A stretch of 64,000 nt of DNA from Saccharopolyspora hirsuta (lineage in GTDB: Bacteria > Actinomycetota > Actinomycetes > Mycobacteriales > Pseudonocardiaceae), in contig NZ_VWPH01000005.1 of the NCBI RefSeq assembly GCF_008630535.1, forward strand, positions 248,001 through 312,000, given 5' to 3'. The notes under the pieces are model-generated. The model was not told the origin of the DNA. It was given only the letters and a program-made list of their open reading frames with translations, and did no database searches. Position numbers and translations under genes: made by a program. Numbering within the stretch: position 1 is the stretch's first letter; each line of letters opens with the position of its first letter. Below are positions 17,139-24,483 of this stretch, piece by piece.

Positions 17139-18052
17139 CGTCCGCCGTCCTTCCACCACTGGCCGAGCTGGGCCTGCGGGTCCTCGGTCCAGGGCAGCGG
17201 CGCCCAGTCGCCGTAGAACCGCTTGAAGAAGTCGCGGACCGGTGGGCTCTGCAACGCCGCCTGCAGCGCCCGGGCCTTCTCCGAGCCCACTTCGTCCGGT
17301 CGGCCGCCGACCACGATCCGGTAGGGCACGGCGTCGACGTCCTGCTCCCGCAGCAGCGCGGAGTCCTCGACGTCGAGCCCGATCTCGATGGCCTGCCGGG
17401 AGAACAGGAATCCGGCGTCGACGTCGGGCAGCGTCTGGGTGAGGGTCTGCTGGTCGACCTCCACGAAGGAGTAGCGGTGCGGGTTGTCCACGATGTCGCG
17501 CTGGCTGGTGGTGACCACCTGCGCGCCGTCGCGCAGCTTCAGCCGCCCGGCCTGGGCCAGCAGGTGCAGCGCTCGGCCGTTGTTCGCCGGGTCGACCGGC
17601 AGCGCGATCCGCGCCCCGTCGGGCAGCTGCGAGATGTCGTCGTAGCGCGTGGAGTACACCCCGGCCGGGGAGCCGACCACGTAGAACAGCGGCACCACGT
17701 CGGTTCCGTTGTCGCGGTTGAAGGTCTGCAGGTACGCGCCGTGCTGGAAGAAGTTGAAGTCGGCCTCGCCGCTGCTGACCGCGTGGTTGGGCTGGACGAT
17801 GTCGGTGACGTACCGGACGTCGAGCTGCCAGCCCTGGGCTTCGAGCTGCTGGCGGGCGATCTCCAGCGGGTCGTGGTACGGCGGGCTGTCGGTGGCGACG
17901 ATACTGATGGTGCGCTCGCCGGAGGCGGACCCACCGGCCAGGCCGCAGCCACCGAGGGCCAGCACCAGCGCGCCGATCAGCGCGAGGAACGGGAAGGAGC
18001 GGGAGTTCTCGGGCCGCCGCGCGCGGGCGGACCGGTGGTGCGAAGTGGACAC
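17135..18052 (-). CDS. metQ: MetQ/NlpA-family substrate-binding lipoprotein
   Basis: A 305-aa extracytoplasmic binding protein of the NlpA family. A type II signal peptide ends in LVLALGGC with the lipidated Cys at about residue 36. Family sequence follows: [15 protein letters not shown], then [20 protein letters not shown]. Start is GTG 18052, 25 bp after the upstream sfnB-like stop. Together with metN and metI it forms a complete importer. NlpA proteins near sulfur oxygenases often bind organosulfur compounds other than methionine; the ligand here is unknown. Confidence 0.9.
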   Translation of the reverse strand: MSTSHHRSARARRPENSRSFPFLALIGALVLALGGCGLAGGSASGERTISIVATDSPPYHDPLEIARQQLEAQGWQLDVRYVTDIVQPNHAVSSGEADFNFFQHGAYLQTFNRDNGTDVVPLFYVVGSPAGVYSTRYDDISQLPDGARIALPVDPANNGRALHLLAQAGRLKLRDGAQVVTTSQRDIVDNPHRYSFVEVDQQTLTQTLPDVDAGFLFSRQAIEIGLDVEDSALLREQDVDAVPYRIVVGGRPDEVGSEKARALQAALQSPPVRDFFKRFYGDWAPLPWTEDPQAQLGQWWKDGGR

Positions 18053-18077
18053 TCTCGTCGCTTTCTGCTGGGGCGGG

Positions 18078-19289
18078 TCAGATCTGGCCGTGCCGGGGCG
18101 GCCGGGTGCCGTTGAGGACGTAGCGGCCGATGTGCTGGACCTTCCAGCGCACCGGGTCGTGCAGGGTGTGGGTGCGGGCGTTGCGCCAGTGCCGGTGCAG
18201 GTTGGTCTCGGCCAGGCTCGACCTGGTCCCGGAGACCTCGAACAGCGCGCTGCTGAGCTCGACCGCGACGCCGTCGGCGAACACCTTCGCGGTGGCCACC
18301 GCGATCGAGGCCGCGGCGGCGGAGTCGGCGTCGAGGTCGGCGCGGGCTGCGTCCAGGGCCGCACCCGCCTTCTCCAGCAGCGCCTCGGCCGCGCGGAGGC
18401 GGACCGCCAGCTCGCCGAACCGCTGGATGGTCAGCGGGTCCTCCGCCGCGGTCTCCACCCCGGCCTCGCCCCACGGGCGGCTGCGGGTGCGCACGAACTC
18501 GACGGCATCGGCCAGCGCTCCCCCGGCGATGCCCACGTCGATCGCCGCGTGCAGGGCCTGCGCCAGCGCGCCGTGCAGCTGCGGGCGGTCGAAGGTCAGG
18601 TGGTGCGGCACGATCCGGTCCGCCGGTACCGGGACCGCGTCCAGCTCGACGGTGCCGCTGGCGGTGGTGCGCTGGCCCATGCCCGCCCAGTCGTCGACGA
18701 CGGTGACGCCCGCGGCGTCGCGCGGCACGTAGGCGACCTGCAGCCGGTCCTGCTCGTCCTTGGCCAGCACCGGGATCCAGTGCGCCAGCAAGGCCCCGGT
18801 GGAGTAGGCCTTGCGCCCCCGCAGGACGAACTGGCCGTCCGGCGCGGGCGAGAGCCGGGTCTGGATGTCCTGGACCGTGCGGCTTCCGGCCTCCGACTGC
18901 GCGTTGCCGAACCGCTTGCCCGCCAGCACTTCGCCGAAGAAGAAGCGCTGCTGCTCGGCGGTGCCGTTCTCGCGCAGCACGTTGACGTAGGCGAAGTGGC
19001 TCTGCGGGATCTGCGCGATGTTCGGGTCCGCTGCGGCCAGCAGCCGGAAGACCTCCAGCAGCGTCGTCGCGCGCACATCGGCCCCGCCGTGCTCGCGCGG
19101 GACGGTGATGGCCAGCAGCCCGCTCGCCGACAGCTCGTCGAGCTCGGCGCGCGGAATCCTGCGCTCGCGGTCGCGTTCGGCGGCGCCGACGGCGAACCGC
19201 TGCGCCAGCCGCGCGGCGAGGTCCAGCGCCTCGGCGTCGTCGCGCACCAGGTTCGCCGCGGGACGACTGGCGGGCGGGGAGACTGTCAT
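18078..19289 (-). CDS. SfnB-family acyl-CoA-dehydrogenase-like flavin monooxygenase
   Basis: A 403-aa acyl-CoA-dehydrogenase-fold protein of the SfnB/DszC group (group D flavin monooxygenases), associated with sulfur acquisition. Landmarks are LLAITVPREHGGADV, FRLLAAADPNIAQIPQSHF, the middle WAGMGQRTTASGTVELD, and the C-terminal HWRNARTHTLHDPVRWK. The His-Asp of LHDP matches the pair reported at the DszC active site, and the acyl-CoA dehydrogenase Glu motif is absent. It sits between dszC-like and metQ in the operon. It closely resembles the protein at 26991-28190, so the two are probably paralogues with different substrates. Confidence 0.88.
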   Translation of the reverse strand: MTVSPPASRPAANLVRDDAEALDLAARLAQRFAVGAAERDRERRIPRAELDELSASGLLAITVPREHGGADVRATTLLEVFRLLAAADPNIAQIPQSHFAYVNVLRENGTAEQQRFFFGEVLAGKRFGNAQSEAGSRTVQDIQTRLSPAPDGQFVLRGRKAYSTGALLAHWIPVLAKDEQDRLQVAYVPRDAAGVTVVDDWAGMGQRTTASGTVELDAVPVPADRIVPHHLTFDRPQLHGALAQALHAAIDVGIAGGALADAVEFVRTRSRPWGEAGVETAAEDPLTIQRFGELAVRLRAAEALLEKAGAALDAARADLDADSAAAASIAVATAKVFADGVAVELSSALFEVSGTRSSLAETNLHRHWRNARTHTLHDPVRWKVQHIGRYVLNGTRPPRHGQI

Positions 19290-19316
19290 CGGGAACTCCT
19301 CGTGTCGTGCGGTGCG

Positions 19317-19364
19317 GGTCGTGAGCGCGCAACCGGTGTGGGGCCCGGTCGCGCGCTCACGACC
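19317..19364 (-). repeat. Palindromic hairpin, GTCGTGAG family (copy 2)
   Basis: Perfect 14-base arms GGTCGTGAGCGCGC (19317-19330) and GCGCGCTCACGACC (19351-19364), with an inner ACCGG/CCGGT stem, form one long structure. It starts 21 bp past the stop of the dszC-like gene and lies inside what otherwise looks like a single operon, so it may mark an mRNA end or differential-expression point. The arm is closely related to copy 1 at 9600-9647. Confidence 0.82.
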
Positions 19365-19385
19365 TCCTGTCCCCCTCCGCGGCGG

Positions 19386-20603
19386 TCAGGTGTACCAAGT
19401 GGGTTCGGGCAGTTCGCCGAGCAGCGCGTAGCGCCCGACCTCGACCCGCTTGTAGGCGACGGGATCGTGCAGGCTGTGCGTGCGCAGGTTCCGCCAGTAG
19501 ATGTCCAGGCCGACCGAGCTGGCCGTCGCGCGGGCGCCGGTCACCTCGAAGATCCGGGTGCTGACCTCCAGCCCGGTGTCGATGATGCGCTGCTTGGCCG
19601 CCGCGATGAGCACGGCCGCCTCGCCCCGCTGCTCGGGGGTCAGCGCCTCCCGCTCGGCGTGCAGCAGCGCGGACAGCTGCGCGTTGGCCTTGTCGATCAG
19701 CGCTTCGGCGGCCCACAGCTTAGCCTGGAGGTCGCCGTAGGCGTCGAGGACGTAGAACTCCTCCGTCGCGGACTCCTTGTTGTCCCCGCCGTAGGGCCAG
19801 GGGCGGGTGTGCTGGGCGGTGTAGGACAGGCCCGCCTCCAGCGCGGCCTGCGCGATGCCGAGGTAGAAGTTGGCGAACACCAGCTGGATCGTCGGCACGT
19901 TCAGCGTGTTGTAGGTCAGCGCCTGGAACTGCTTGTCCACGTACCCCGCCGCCGAGGACCACGGCACCCGCACGTCCTCGACGAGCACGCTGCCGGACTC
20001 GGTCAGCCGCTGGCCCAGGTTGTCCCAGTCGTCGCCGTAGGTGATGCCGTCCTGATCGGACGGGACGATCGCGAACACGTGCTCGCCGCTGTTCTCCAGC
20101 ACGCCTTCCAGCACCGTCAGGTCGGAGACCTTGCTGCCGGTGGAGAAGGACTTCTTGCCGCGGAACACCAGCACGTCACCTTCGTCGGCGATGACCAGGT
20201 CGTCGTCGCGCGGGTTGACCGCGCCGCCGAAGAAGAAGTTGTTGGCGGTGTACAGCTGCTCGACCGCGGCGATCTGCTCCGGCGTGCCGACCAGCCGGGC
20301 CGCCCACGCCCACAGGTAGTGGTAGCCGAGCAGCTGCCCGATCGAGCCGTCGCCCTTGGCGACCTCGCGGACGACCCGGTAGGCGGTCTCCCAGGACTCC
20401 CCCGCCCCGCCGTGCTCCTTCGGGCCGAGCAGCGTGACGAGCCCGGAGTCCTTGAGCAGCCGCACTTCCGCGTGCGGGGTGCGGTTGGCCTGGTCCCGCT
20501 CGACCGCGTCGGTCGCCAGGACGGCCGCGACCTCCTTGGCCCGCGCTGTCCAGCCCTCGGAGGTGGTCGGGCGTGCGTCGTCGTTCCAGTTCTCGGTGGT
20601 CAT
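19386..20603 (-). CDS. DszC-like flavin-dependent sulfur monooxygenase
   Basis: A 405-aa protein of the acyl-CoA-dehydrogenase fold most like DszC, which uses reduced FMN to oxidise dibenzothiophene stepwise to its sulfone. Visible family features: VTLLGPKEHGGAGESWETAY, GQLLGYHYLWAWAARLVG, FNFN-like NNFFFGGAVNPRD, DDWDNLGQRLTESGSV, and the C-terminal YWRNLRTHSLHDPVAYK with the His-Asp pair. The ATG at 20603 has GGGAGAAGGGG upstream, 23 bp after sfnG. Real substrate may be a simpler thioether or sulfone. No flavin reductase is encoded in the operon, so reduced FMN must come from elsewhere. Confidence 0.88.
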   Translation of the reverse strand: MTTENWNDDARPTTSEGWTARAKEVAAVLATDAVERDQANRTPHAEVRLLKDSGLVTLLGPKEHGGAGESWETAYRVVREVAKGDGSIGQLLGYHYLWAWAARLVGTPEQIAAVEQLYTANNFFFGGAVNPRDDDLVIADEGDVLVFRGKKSFSTGSKVSDLTVLEGVLENSGEHVFAIVPSDQDGITYGDDWDNLGQRLTESGSVLVEDVRVPWSSAAGYVDKQFQALTYNTLNVPTIQLVFANFYLGIAQAALEAGLSYTAQHTRPWPYGGDNKESATEEFYVLDAYGDLQAKLWAAEALIDKANAQLSALLHAEREALTPEQRGEAAVLIAAAKQRIIDTGLEVSTRIFEVTGARATASSVGLDIYWRNLRTHSLHDPVAYKRVEVGRYALLGELPEPTWYT

Positions 20604-20626
20604 GGTGGTGCCCCTTCTCCCTGTGA

Positions 20627-21760
20627 TCAACGAGCGTTGCCGACGCCGACGGGGTCGCCGGTGCGGTCGAGTTCGGCTTCGAGTTCGCGGACGATCGGCA
20701 GCACGTGCCGACCGAAGTGCTCGACGTCGTCGAGGTAGTGCAGGAAACCGAGCAGCAGGAGGTTCGCGCCGCGCTTCTTGTACTCGACGATGCGGTGCGC
20801 GATCTGCTCCGGGGTGCCGATCAGCCCGGTGCGGAAACCGTCGTTGTACTGCACGAGATCGGCGAACTCCGAGTCCGCCCACATGCCCTTGCCGTCCGAA
20901 GTGGACTTCCCGGCCTGGCGGACCGCGGCGCGGAAGCCCTCCACGGCCTCCACGTCGGCCTTGTCGATGATCTCGCGCAGCACGTCGCGCGCCTGCGCCT
21001 CGGTGTCGCGGGCGATCAGGAAGCCGTTCAGCCCGAACCGGACGGTGCGGCCGTGCTCGGCGGCGACGGCCCGGACGTCGGCGACCTGCTCGGCGAAGCC
21101 GTCGAAGTCCTTGCCGTTGCTGAAGTACCAGTCGGAGACCCGCCCGGCCACCTGCCGCGCCGCGGTCGAGTTCCCGCCCTGGAAGATCTCCGGGTGCGGG
21201 CGGCCGGGCACCGGGTGGGGCTGCGGGCGCAGGCTGAAGTCGTGGATGCGGTAGAAGTCGCCGCCGAAGTCGAAGTTCGGCTGCGTCCACAGGCCGCGCA
21301 GCACCCGGATGAACTCCTCCGTGCGCCGGTAGCGCTCGTCGTGCTCCAGCCACGGTTCACCGAGCCCGGTGAACTCGTCCTTGAACCAGCCGCTGACGAT
21401 GTTCACCGCGAAGCGGCCCTGGGACAGGATGTCGGCGGTGATGCCGAACTTGGCGAGGATCGCCGGGTGCCACAAGCCGGGGTGCGCGGCGACGATGAGC
21501 TTCAGCCGCTCGGTGGCCAGCAGCAGCCCGAGGCTGAACGCGGCCGGGTCGTGCTGCTGCGCGGCGCCGTAGCTGGAGGCGTAGCGCACCTGGCTGAGCG
21601 CGTAGTCGAACCCGCTGCGCTCGGCGAGCACGGCGAGTTCCTTGTTGTAGTCGAAACCGAATTCCGTTCGCTGTTCGATCGTGCTGGTGACCAGGCCACC
21701 GCTGACGTTGGGCACCCAGTAGGCGAACTTCAGCGGTTCGGCGCGGTGTGCATCGGACAT
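20627..21760 (-). CDS. sfnG: SfnG-type FMNH2-dependent dimethylsulfone monooxygenase
   Basis: A 377-aa luciferase-fold enzyme. The N-terminal FAYWVPNVSGGLVTSTIEQR and the GWFKDEFTGLGEPWLEHDE stretch match SfnG, which converts dimethylsulfone with FMNH2 and O2 to methanesulfinate and formaldehyde. The start is ATG 21760 with GGGAGA upstream, rather than the ATG 10 codons earlier. It is the first full gene of the leftward operon, preceded by a 26-codon leader peptide and a hairpin with a U-run; the operon continues through dszC-like, sfnB-like, metQNI and the NtaA-type gene. Confidence 0.9.
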   Translation of the reverse strand: MSDAHRAEPLKFAYWVPNVSGGLVTSTIEQRTEFGFDYNKELAVLAERSGFDYALSQVRYASSYGAAQQHDPAAFSLGLLLATERLKLIVAAHPGLWHPAILAKFGITADILSQGRFAVNIVSGWFKDEFTGLGEPWLEHDERYRRTEEFIRVLRGLWTQPNFDFGGDFYRIHDFSLRPQPHPVPGRPHPEIFQGGNSTAARQVAGRVSDWYFSNGKDFDGFAEQVADVRAVAAEHGRTVRFGLNGFLIARDTEAQARDVLREIIDKADVEAVEGFRAAVRQAGKSTSDGKGMWADSEFADLVQYNDGFRTGLIGTPEQIAHRIVEYKKRGANLLLLGFLHYLDDVEHFGRHVLPIVRELEAELDRTGDPVGVGNAR

Positions 21761-21836
21761 GCTCGTCTCCCGTTGCGCATGGTGCAGCACTGCCGGAAGG
21801 CGCGCTCGGTCGGCACGGAAAACGGTTCCGGCAGCG

Positions 21837-21872
21837 AAAAAAAAGGGGAATGGCGGGCGCGCTTCGAGCGCG
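21837..21872 (-). terminator. Candidate attenuator between leader peptide and sfnG
   Basis: On the minus strand, 20 bp past the leader stop, a stem CGCGCT/AGCGCG (21858-21872) is followed after 13 bases by eight consecutive T (21844-21837), unusual in so GC-rich a region. A second stem, TGCCGGAA/TTCCGGCA (21791-21833), follows. The order leader, hairpin, U8, sfnG looks like transcription attenuation, but the 13-base spacer before the U-run makes the terminator imperfect. Confidence 0.45.
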
Positions 21873-21891
21873 GCCGGGAATGCCTAGGCGA

Positions 21892-21972
21892 TCAGAAGTC
21901 GAGACAGGACTGCGCGCCGACGCGAGCGAGGTCGACGTGGCGGCGCTTGGTCAGCCGGTCTGCGAAGAACAC
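21892..21972 (-). CDS. Leader peptide upstream of sfnG (26 aa)
   Basis: GTG at 21972 to TGA at 21892 encodes 26 residues with the core TKRRHVDLARVGAQSC. The same core, with changed but related codons, occurs in two more tiny frames (23393-23470, 24334-24411), each just upstream of a sulfur gene: strong evidence of selection on the peptide. Short Cys-containing leader peptides that attenuate sulfur-assimilation genes are known in actinobacteria. The frame ends 131 bp before sfnG, with a hairpin and U8 in between. It contains a single Cys near the C terminus, plausibly the sensed codon. Confidence 0.82.
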   Translation of the reverse strand: MFFADRLTKRRHVDLARVGAQSCLDF

Positions 21973-22054
21973 GGTTCAATGCCACCAAAGACCGGCAGCG
22001 GTGTCAACGGGATCGGCGCACTTCCCAACCTCCGGACACCGTCCTCTTAGGACG

Positions 22055-22091
22055 AAAAAAGACCGCGAGCCCTCCGAGAGGGCTCGCGGTC
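22055..22091 (-). terminator. Rho-independent terminator after ssuD
   Basis: Arms GACCGCGAGCCCTC (22061-22074) and GAGGGCTCGCGGTC (22078-22091) with a three-base loop, followed on the minus strand by six T (22060-22055). It lies 20 bp beyond the stop of the ssuD-type gene and insulates it from the sfnG operon leader. It is the best-formed intrinsic terminator in the window. Confidence 0.92.
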
Positions 22092-22111
22092 GTGCGCGAC
22101 GGGAAGAACGG

Positions 22112-23284
22112 TCAGGACGCCGCAGCGGGCTCGCGCGCCCCGCCCGCGAACGGGATGCTCGCCGGGGCGCCGTCCGCGGCCCCGGCCGGGTGCCGCCACA
22201 GGCCCTTGCGCTCCAGGATCGGCAGCACGCCCTCGCCGAACCAGTACGCCTCCTCCAGGTGCGGGTGCCCGGAGAGCACGAACTCGTCGATGCCGAGCGC
22301 GTGGTACTCCTCGATCCGCTCAGCCACCTCGGCGTGGCTGCCGACCAGCGCGGTCCCGGCCCCGCCGCGCACCAGGCCCACACCGGCCCACAGGTTCGGG
22401 TAGATCTCCAGGTCCGCCGTCGACCCGCCGTGCAGCTCCAGCATCCGCCGCTGCCCCTCGGACTCGCTGCGCCCCAGGCCCTCCTGCACGCGCGCGATGG
22501 TCGCCGGGTCCAGCGCGTCCAGCAGCCGCTGCGCCTCAGCCCAGGCCTGCTCGCTGGTGTCGCGGCTGATCACGTGCAGGCGGATCCCGAAGCGCGGGGT
22601 GCGGCCCCGCTCGGCCGCCAGCTCGCGGATCCACCGGATCTTCTCCGCGACCTTCTGCGGCGGTTCGCCCCAGGTCAGGTACACGTCGGCGTGGTTGGCG
22701 GCCACGGTGCCCGCCGCGGGCGAGGAGCCGCCGAAGTACAGCGTCGGCACCGGGTCCGGGGTGCGGGTGAGCTCGGCGCCCTCGACGCGGACGTGCTGAC
22801 CGGTGAAGTCGACCCGCTCACCCCGCCACAGCGCCCGCACGACGTGCAGGAACTCGTCGCAGCGCGCGTAGCGGGCGTCCTTGTCCAGGAAGTCGCCGTA
22901 GGCGCGCTGCTCGGCGCTCTCGCCGCCGGTCACCACGTTGAGCAGCAGCCGCTTGCCCGAGTGGCGCTGGAACGTCGCCGCCATCTGCGCGCCCAGCGTG
23001 GGCGAGAGCAGCCCCGGCCGGAACGCGACCAGGAACTTCAACCGCTCGGTGACCTCCGCCAACATCGCCGTGGACAGCCAGGCGTCCTCGCACCACGCCC
23101 CGGTCGGGGTCAGCGCGCCCTCGAACCCGAGCTGCTCGGCGCTGCGGGCGATCTGGCCGAGGTAGGCCAGCGTCGCAGGCCGGGACCCCGAGGCGGTGTT
23201 GGTGGTGGCCACGCCGTGCCCGCCGCCGACGAGGTACCGGCTGTCGCCGTAGGTGGGCAGGAACCAGTGGAAGGTCAAAGACAT
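22112..23284 (-). CDS. ssuD: SsuD-type FMNH2-dependent alkanesulfonate monooxygenase
   Basis: A 390-aa luciferase-fold enzyme cleaving alkanesulfonates to aldehyde and sulfite. It opens FHWFLPTYGDSRYLVG, very close to E. coli SsuD, and keeps the conserved Cys (WCEDAWLS), RLLLNVVTGGES, FGIRLHVISRDTSEQAW with its Arg and His, and FVLSGHPHLEEAY near the lid loop. The start is ATG 23284 with GGAG upstream. It is preceded by a leader peptide (23393-23470) and, further upstream on the same strand, the RibB-like gene; a strong terminator follows. No ssuE reductase or ssuABC transporter is adjacent. Confidence 0.92.
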   Translation of the reverse strand: MSLTFHWFLPTYGDSRYLVGGGHGVATTNTASGSRPATLAYLGQIARSAEQLGFEGALTPTGAWCEDAWLSTAMLAEVTERLKFLVAFRPGLLSPTLGAQMAATFQRHSGKRLLLNVVTGGESAEQRAYGDFLDKDARYARCDEFLHVVRALWRGERVDFTGQHVRVEGAELTRTPDPVPTLYFGGSSPAAGTVAANHADVYLTWGEPPQKVAEKIRWIRELAAERGRTPRFGIRLHVISRDTSEQAWAEAQRLLDALDPATIARVQEGLGRSESEGQRRMLELHGGSTADLEIYPNLWAGVGLVRGGAGTALVGSHAEVAERIEEYHALGIDEFVLSGHPHLEEAYWFGEGVLPILERKGLWRHPAGAADGAPASIPFAGGAREPAAAS

Positions 23285-23392
23285 CAGTCACTCCAGGAGA
23301 AGCGGGACCGCCCAGCACGTGGTCGCGAACCCGTCGTGTCCGTTGTGGACGGGAAGAGGGGAACCCCGCGGATCGGACGGGGTGGAACCAGG

Positions 23393-23470
23393 TCAGGGAC
23401 GACACGCCTGCGCCGACACGCGGTGGAAGTCCACGTGCCGACGCCTGGTGAACAGCGCCACGACTCGCAC
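23393..23470 (-). CDS. Leader peptide upstream of ssuD (25 aa)
   Basis: GTG 23470 to TGA 23393 encodes 25 residues with the core TRRRHVDFHRVSAQAC, aligned without gaps to the leaders before sfnG and the MHS permease. It begins 33 bp after the RibB-like stop and ends 108 bp before ssuD. The spacer contains stems such as CCCGTC/GACGGG (23330-23353) and CCCCG/CGGGG that could switch on leader translation. The single Cys is again third from the end. Confidence 0.8.
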   Translation of the reverse strand: MRVVALFTRRRHVDFHRVSAQACRP

Positions 23471-23502
23471 GGATCAATCGTGGGGAAGCCGCACCGGAGG
23501 TG

Positions 23503-24144
23503 TCAACCGGCGACCGGGCCATCCCACCTGGCGGACCGCCGGGCGGTGACTGCGGACGCCGGGACGGCCGCGAGGCGCTCGCCCACCGCGAAGGCGGTCA
23601 GCTCGTCGGTGGTGGCCATCCGGGTCGGGTCGGCCGGGCTGACCAGGTGCGCGTAGACCGCCGCCGGGGTCAGCCCGGCGAGCCCGACCAGGTCGAACGC
23701 CACCTCCGCGAGGCTGTCCCCGCGGTGCCCGGCGATCGCGACCGGCACGACGTGGCCGGGCCGGGTGAAGTCCGCGGGCTCGGCGTGCGGTGCGGCGAGC
23801 AAGCGCGCCGTCCTGGCCCGGTCCGACGCGGAGATGCCGGTGCTCACCCCCGCGCTGGCGTCCACCGTGACGCACGCCGTGGCCCCCTGCCGCTCCACCT
23901 TCGGCGACATCGGCGGCAGCACCAGCTCGTCGCACCGCTCGCCGGAGAGCGCCACGCACAGGAAGCCCGACGAGTGGCGCACCGCGAAGGCCGTCAGCTC
24001 GACGTCGGCGCGCGCCGCGGCGAACACGATGCCGCCCTCGTCGGAGCAGCCGTGCACGACCACCGCGCGTCCGGCCGCGAGCTCCGCGGCCGCCCGGTCG
24101 ACCGCACCGCCGAGCAGTGCCGTGCTCTCCCGCTGATCGTTCAC
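23503..24144 (-). CDS. Diverged RibB-like (3,4-dihydroxy-2-butanone 4-phosphate synthase fold) protein
   Basis: A 213-aa protein spanning one RibB domain: AAAELAAGRAVVVHG, SSGFLCVALSGERCDELVLP, TVDASAGVSTGISASDRART, DFTRPGHVVPV and DLVGLAGLTPAAVYAHLV. Compared with RibB, the acidic loop ENEGD reads SDEGG and the active-site GHTEA motif is replaced by GDSLAEVA, removing the catalytic His-Thr. It may have lost or changed activity, or act as a regulator or flavin-linked accessory. GTG 24144 has GGGGAG upstream. It is upstream of ssuD on the same strand and divergent from the MHS permease, placing it within the sulfur locus. Confidence 0.82.
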   Translation of the reverse strand: MNDQRESTALLGGAVDRAAAELAAGRAVVVHGCSDEGGIVFAAARADVELTAFAVRHSSGFLCVALSGERCDELVLPPMSPKVERQGATACVTVDASAGVSTGISASDRARTARLLAAPHAEPADFTRPGHVVPVAIAGHRGDSLAEVAFDLVGLAGLTPAAVYAHLVSPADPTRMATTDELTAFAVGERLAAVPASAVTARRSARWDGPVAG

Positions 24145-24333
24145 GTTCTCCCCTTGGCGAACCGGCTCCGGGACGTCTCGATGTCCACAGAGGACGCGAT
24201 GGCGCACCGACTGCGCCGCGTCGAGCATCGCCCCACCGCGACGCGGAGGTCAACGAACGATCCCACCGTCCCAGCACCTGGAACCGGCGCACCTTCCTTG
24301 ACACCCCCGCGCAGATCTCCATAGCGTCGCCGC

Positions 24334-24411
24334 GTGCTCCGAGTGCTGCTGACCTGCCGCCACCACGTGGACCTGCTGCGCGTGGCGTCCGCGGCCTGTG
24401 CCGCTTCCTGA
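24334..24411 (+). CDS. Leader peptide upstream of the MHS permease (25 aa)
   Basis: GTG 24334 to TGA 24411 encodes 25 residues with the core TCRHHVDLLRVASAAC, the third member of the leader set and the only one on the plus strand. Spacing to the permease ATG is 72 bp, containing the perfect palindrome CCGGGCGCGCCCGG (24435-24448) and then GGAGG. Same length and start type as the ssuD leader. The divergent RibB-like gene begins 190 bp to the left, so promoters for both lie in 24145-24333. Confidence 0.82.
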   Translation: MLRVLLTCRHHVDLLRVASAACAAS

Positions 24412-24483
24412 CCCACGTCCCTCGGAACGCCGACCCGGGCGCGCCCGGACGGCCGCACATCCCCCGCTCCAGGAGGCAGCAGC

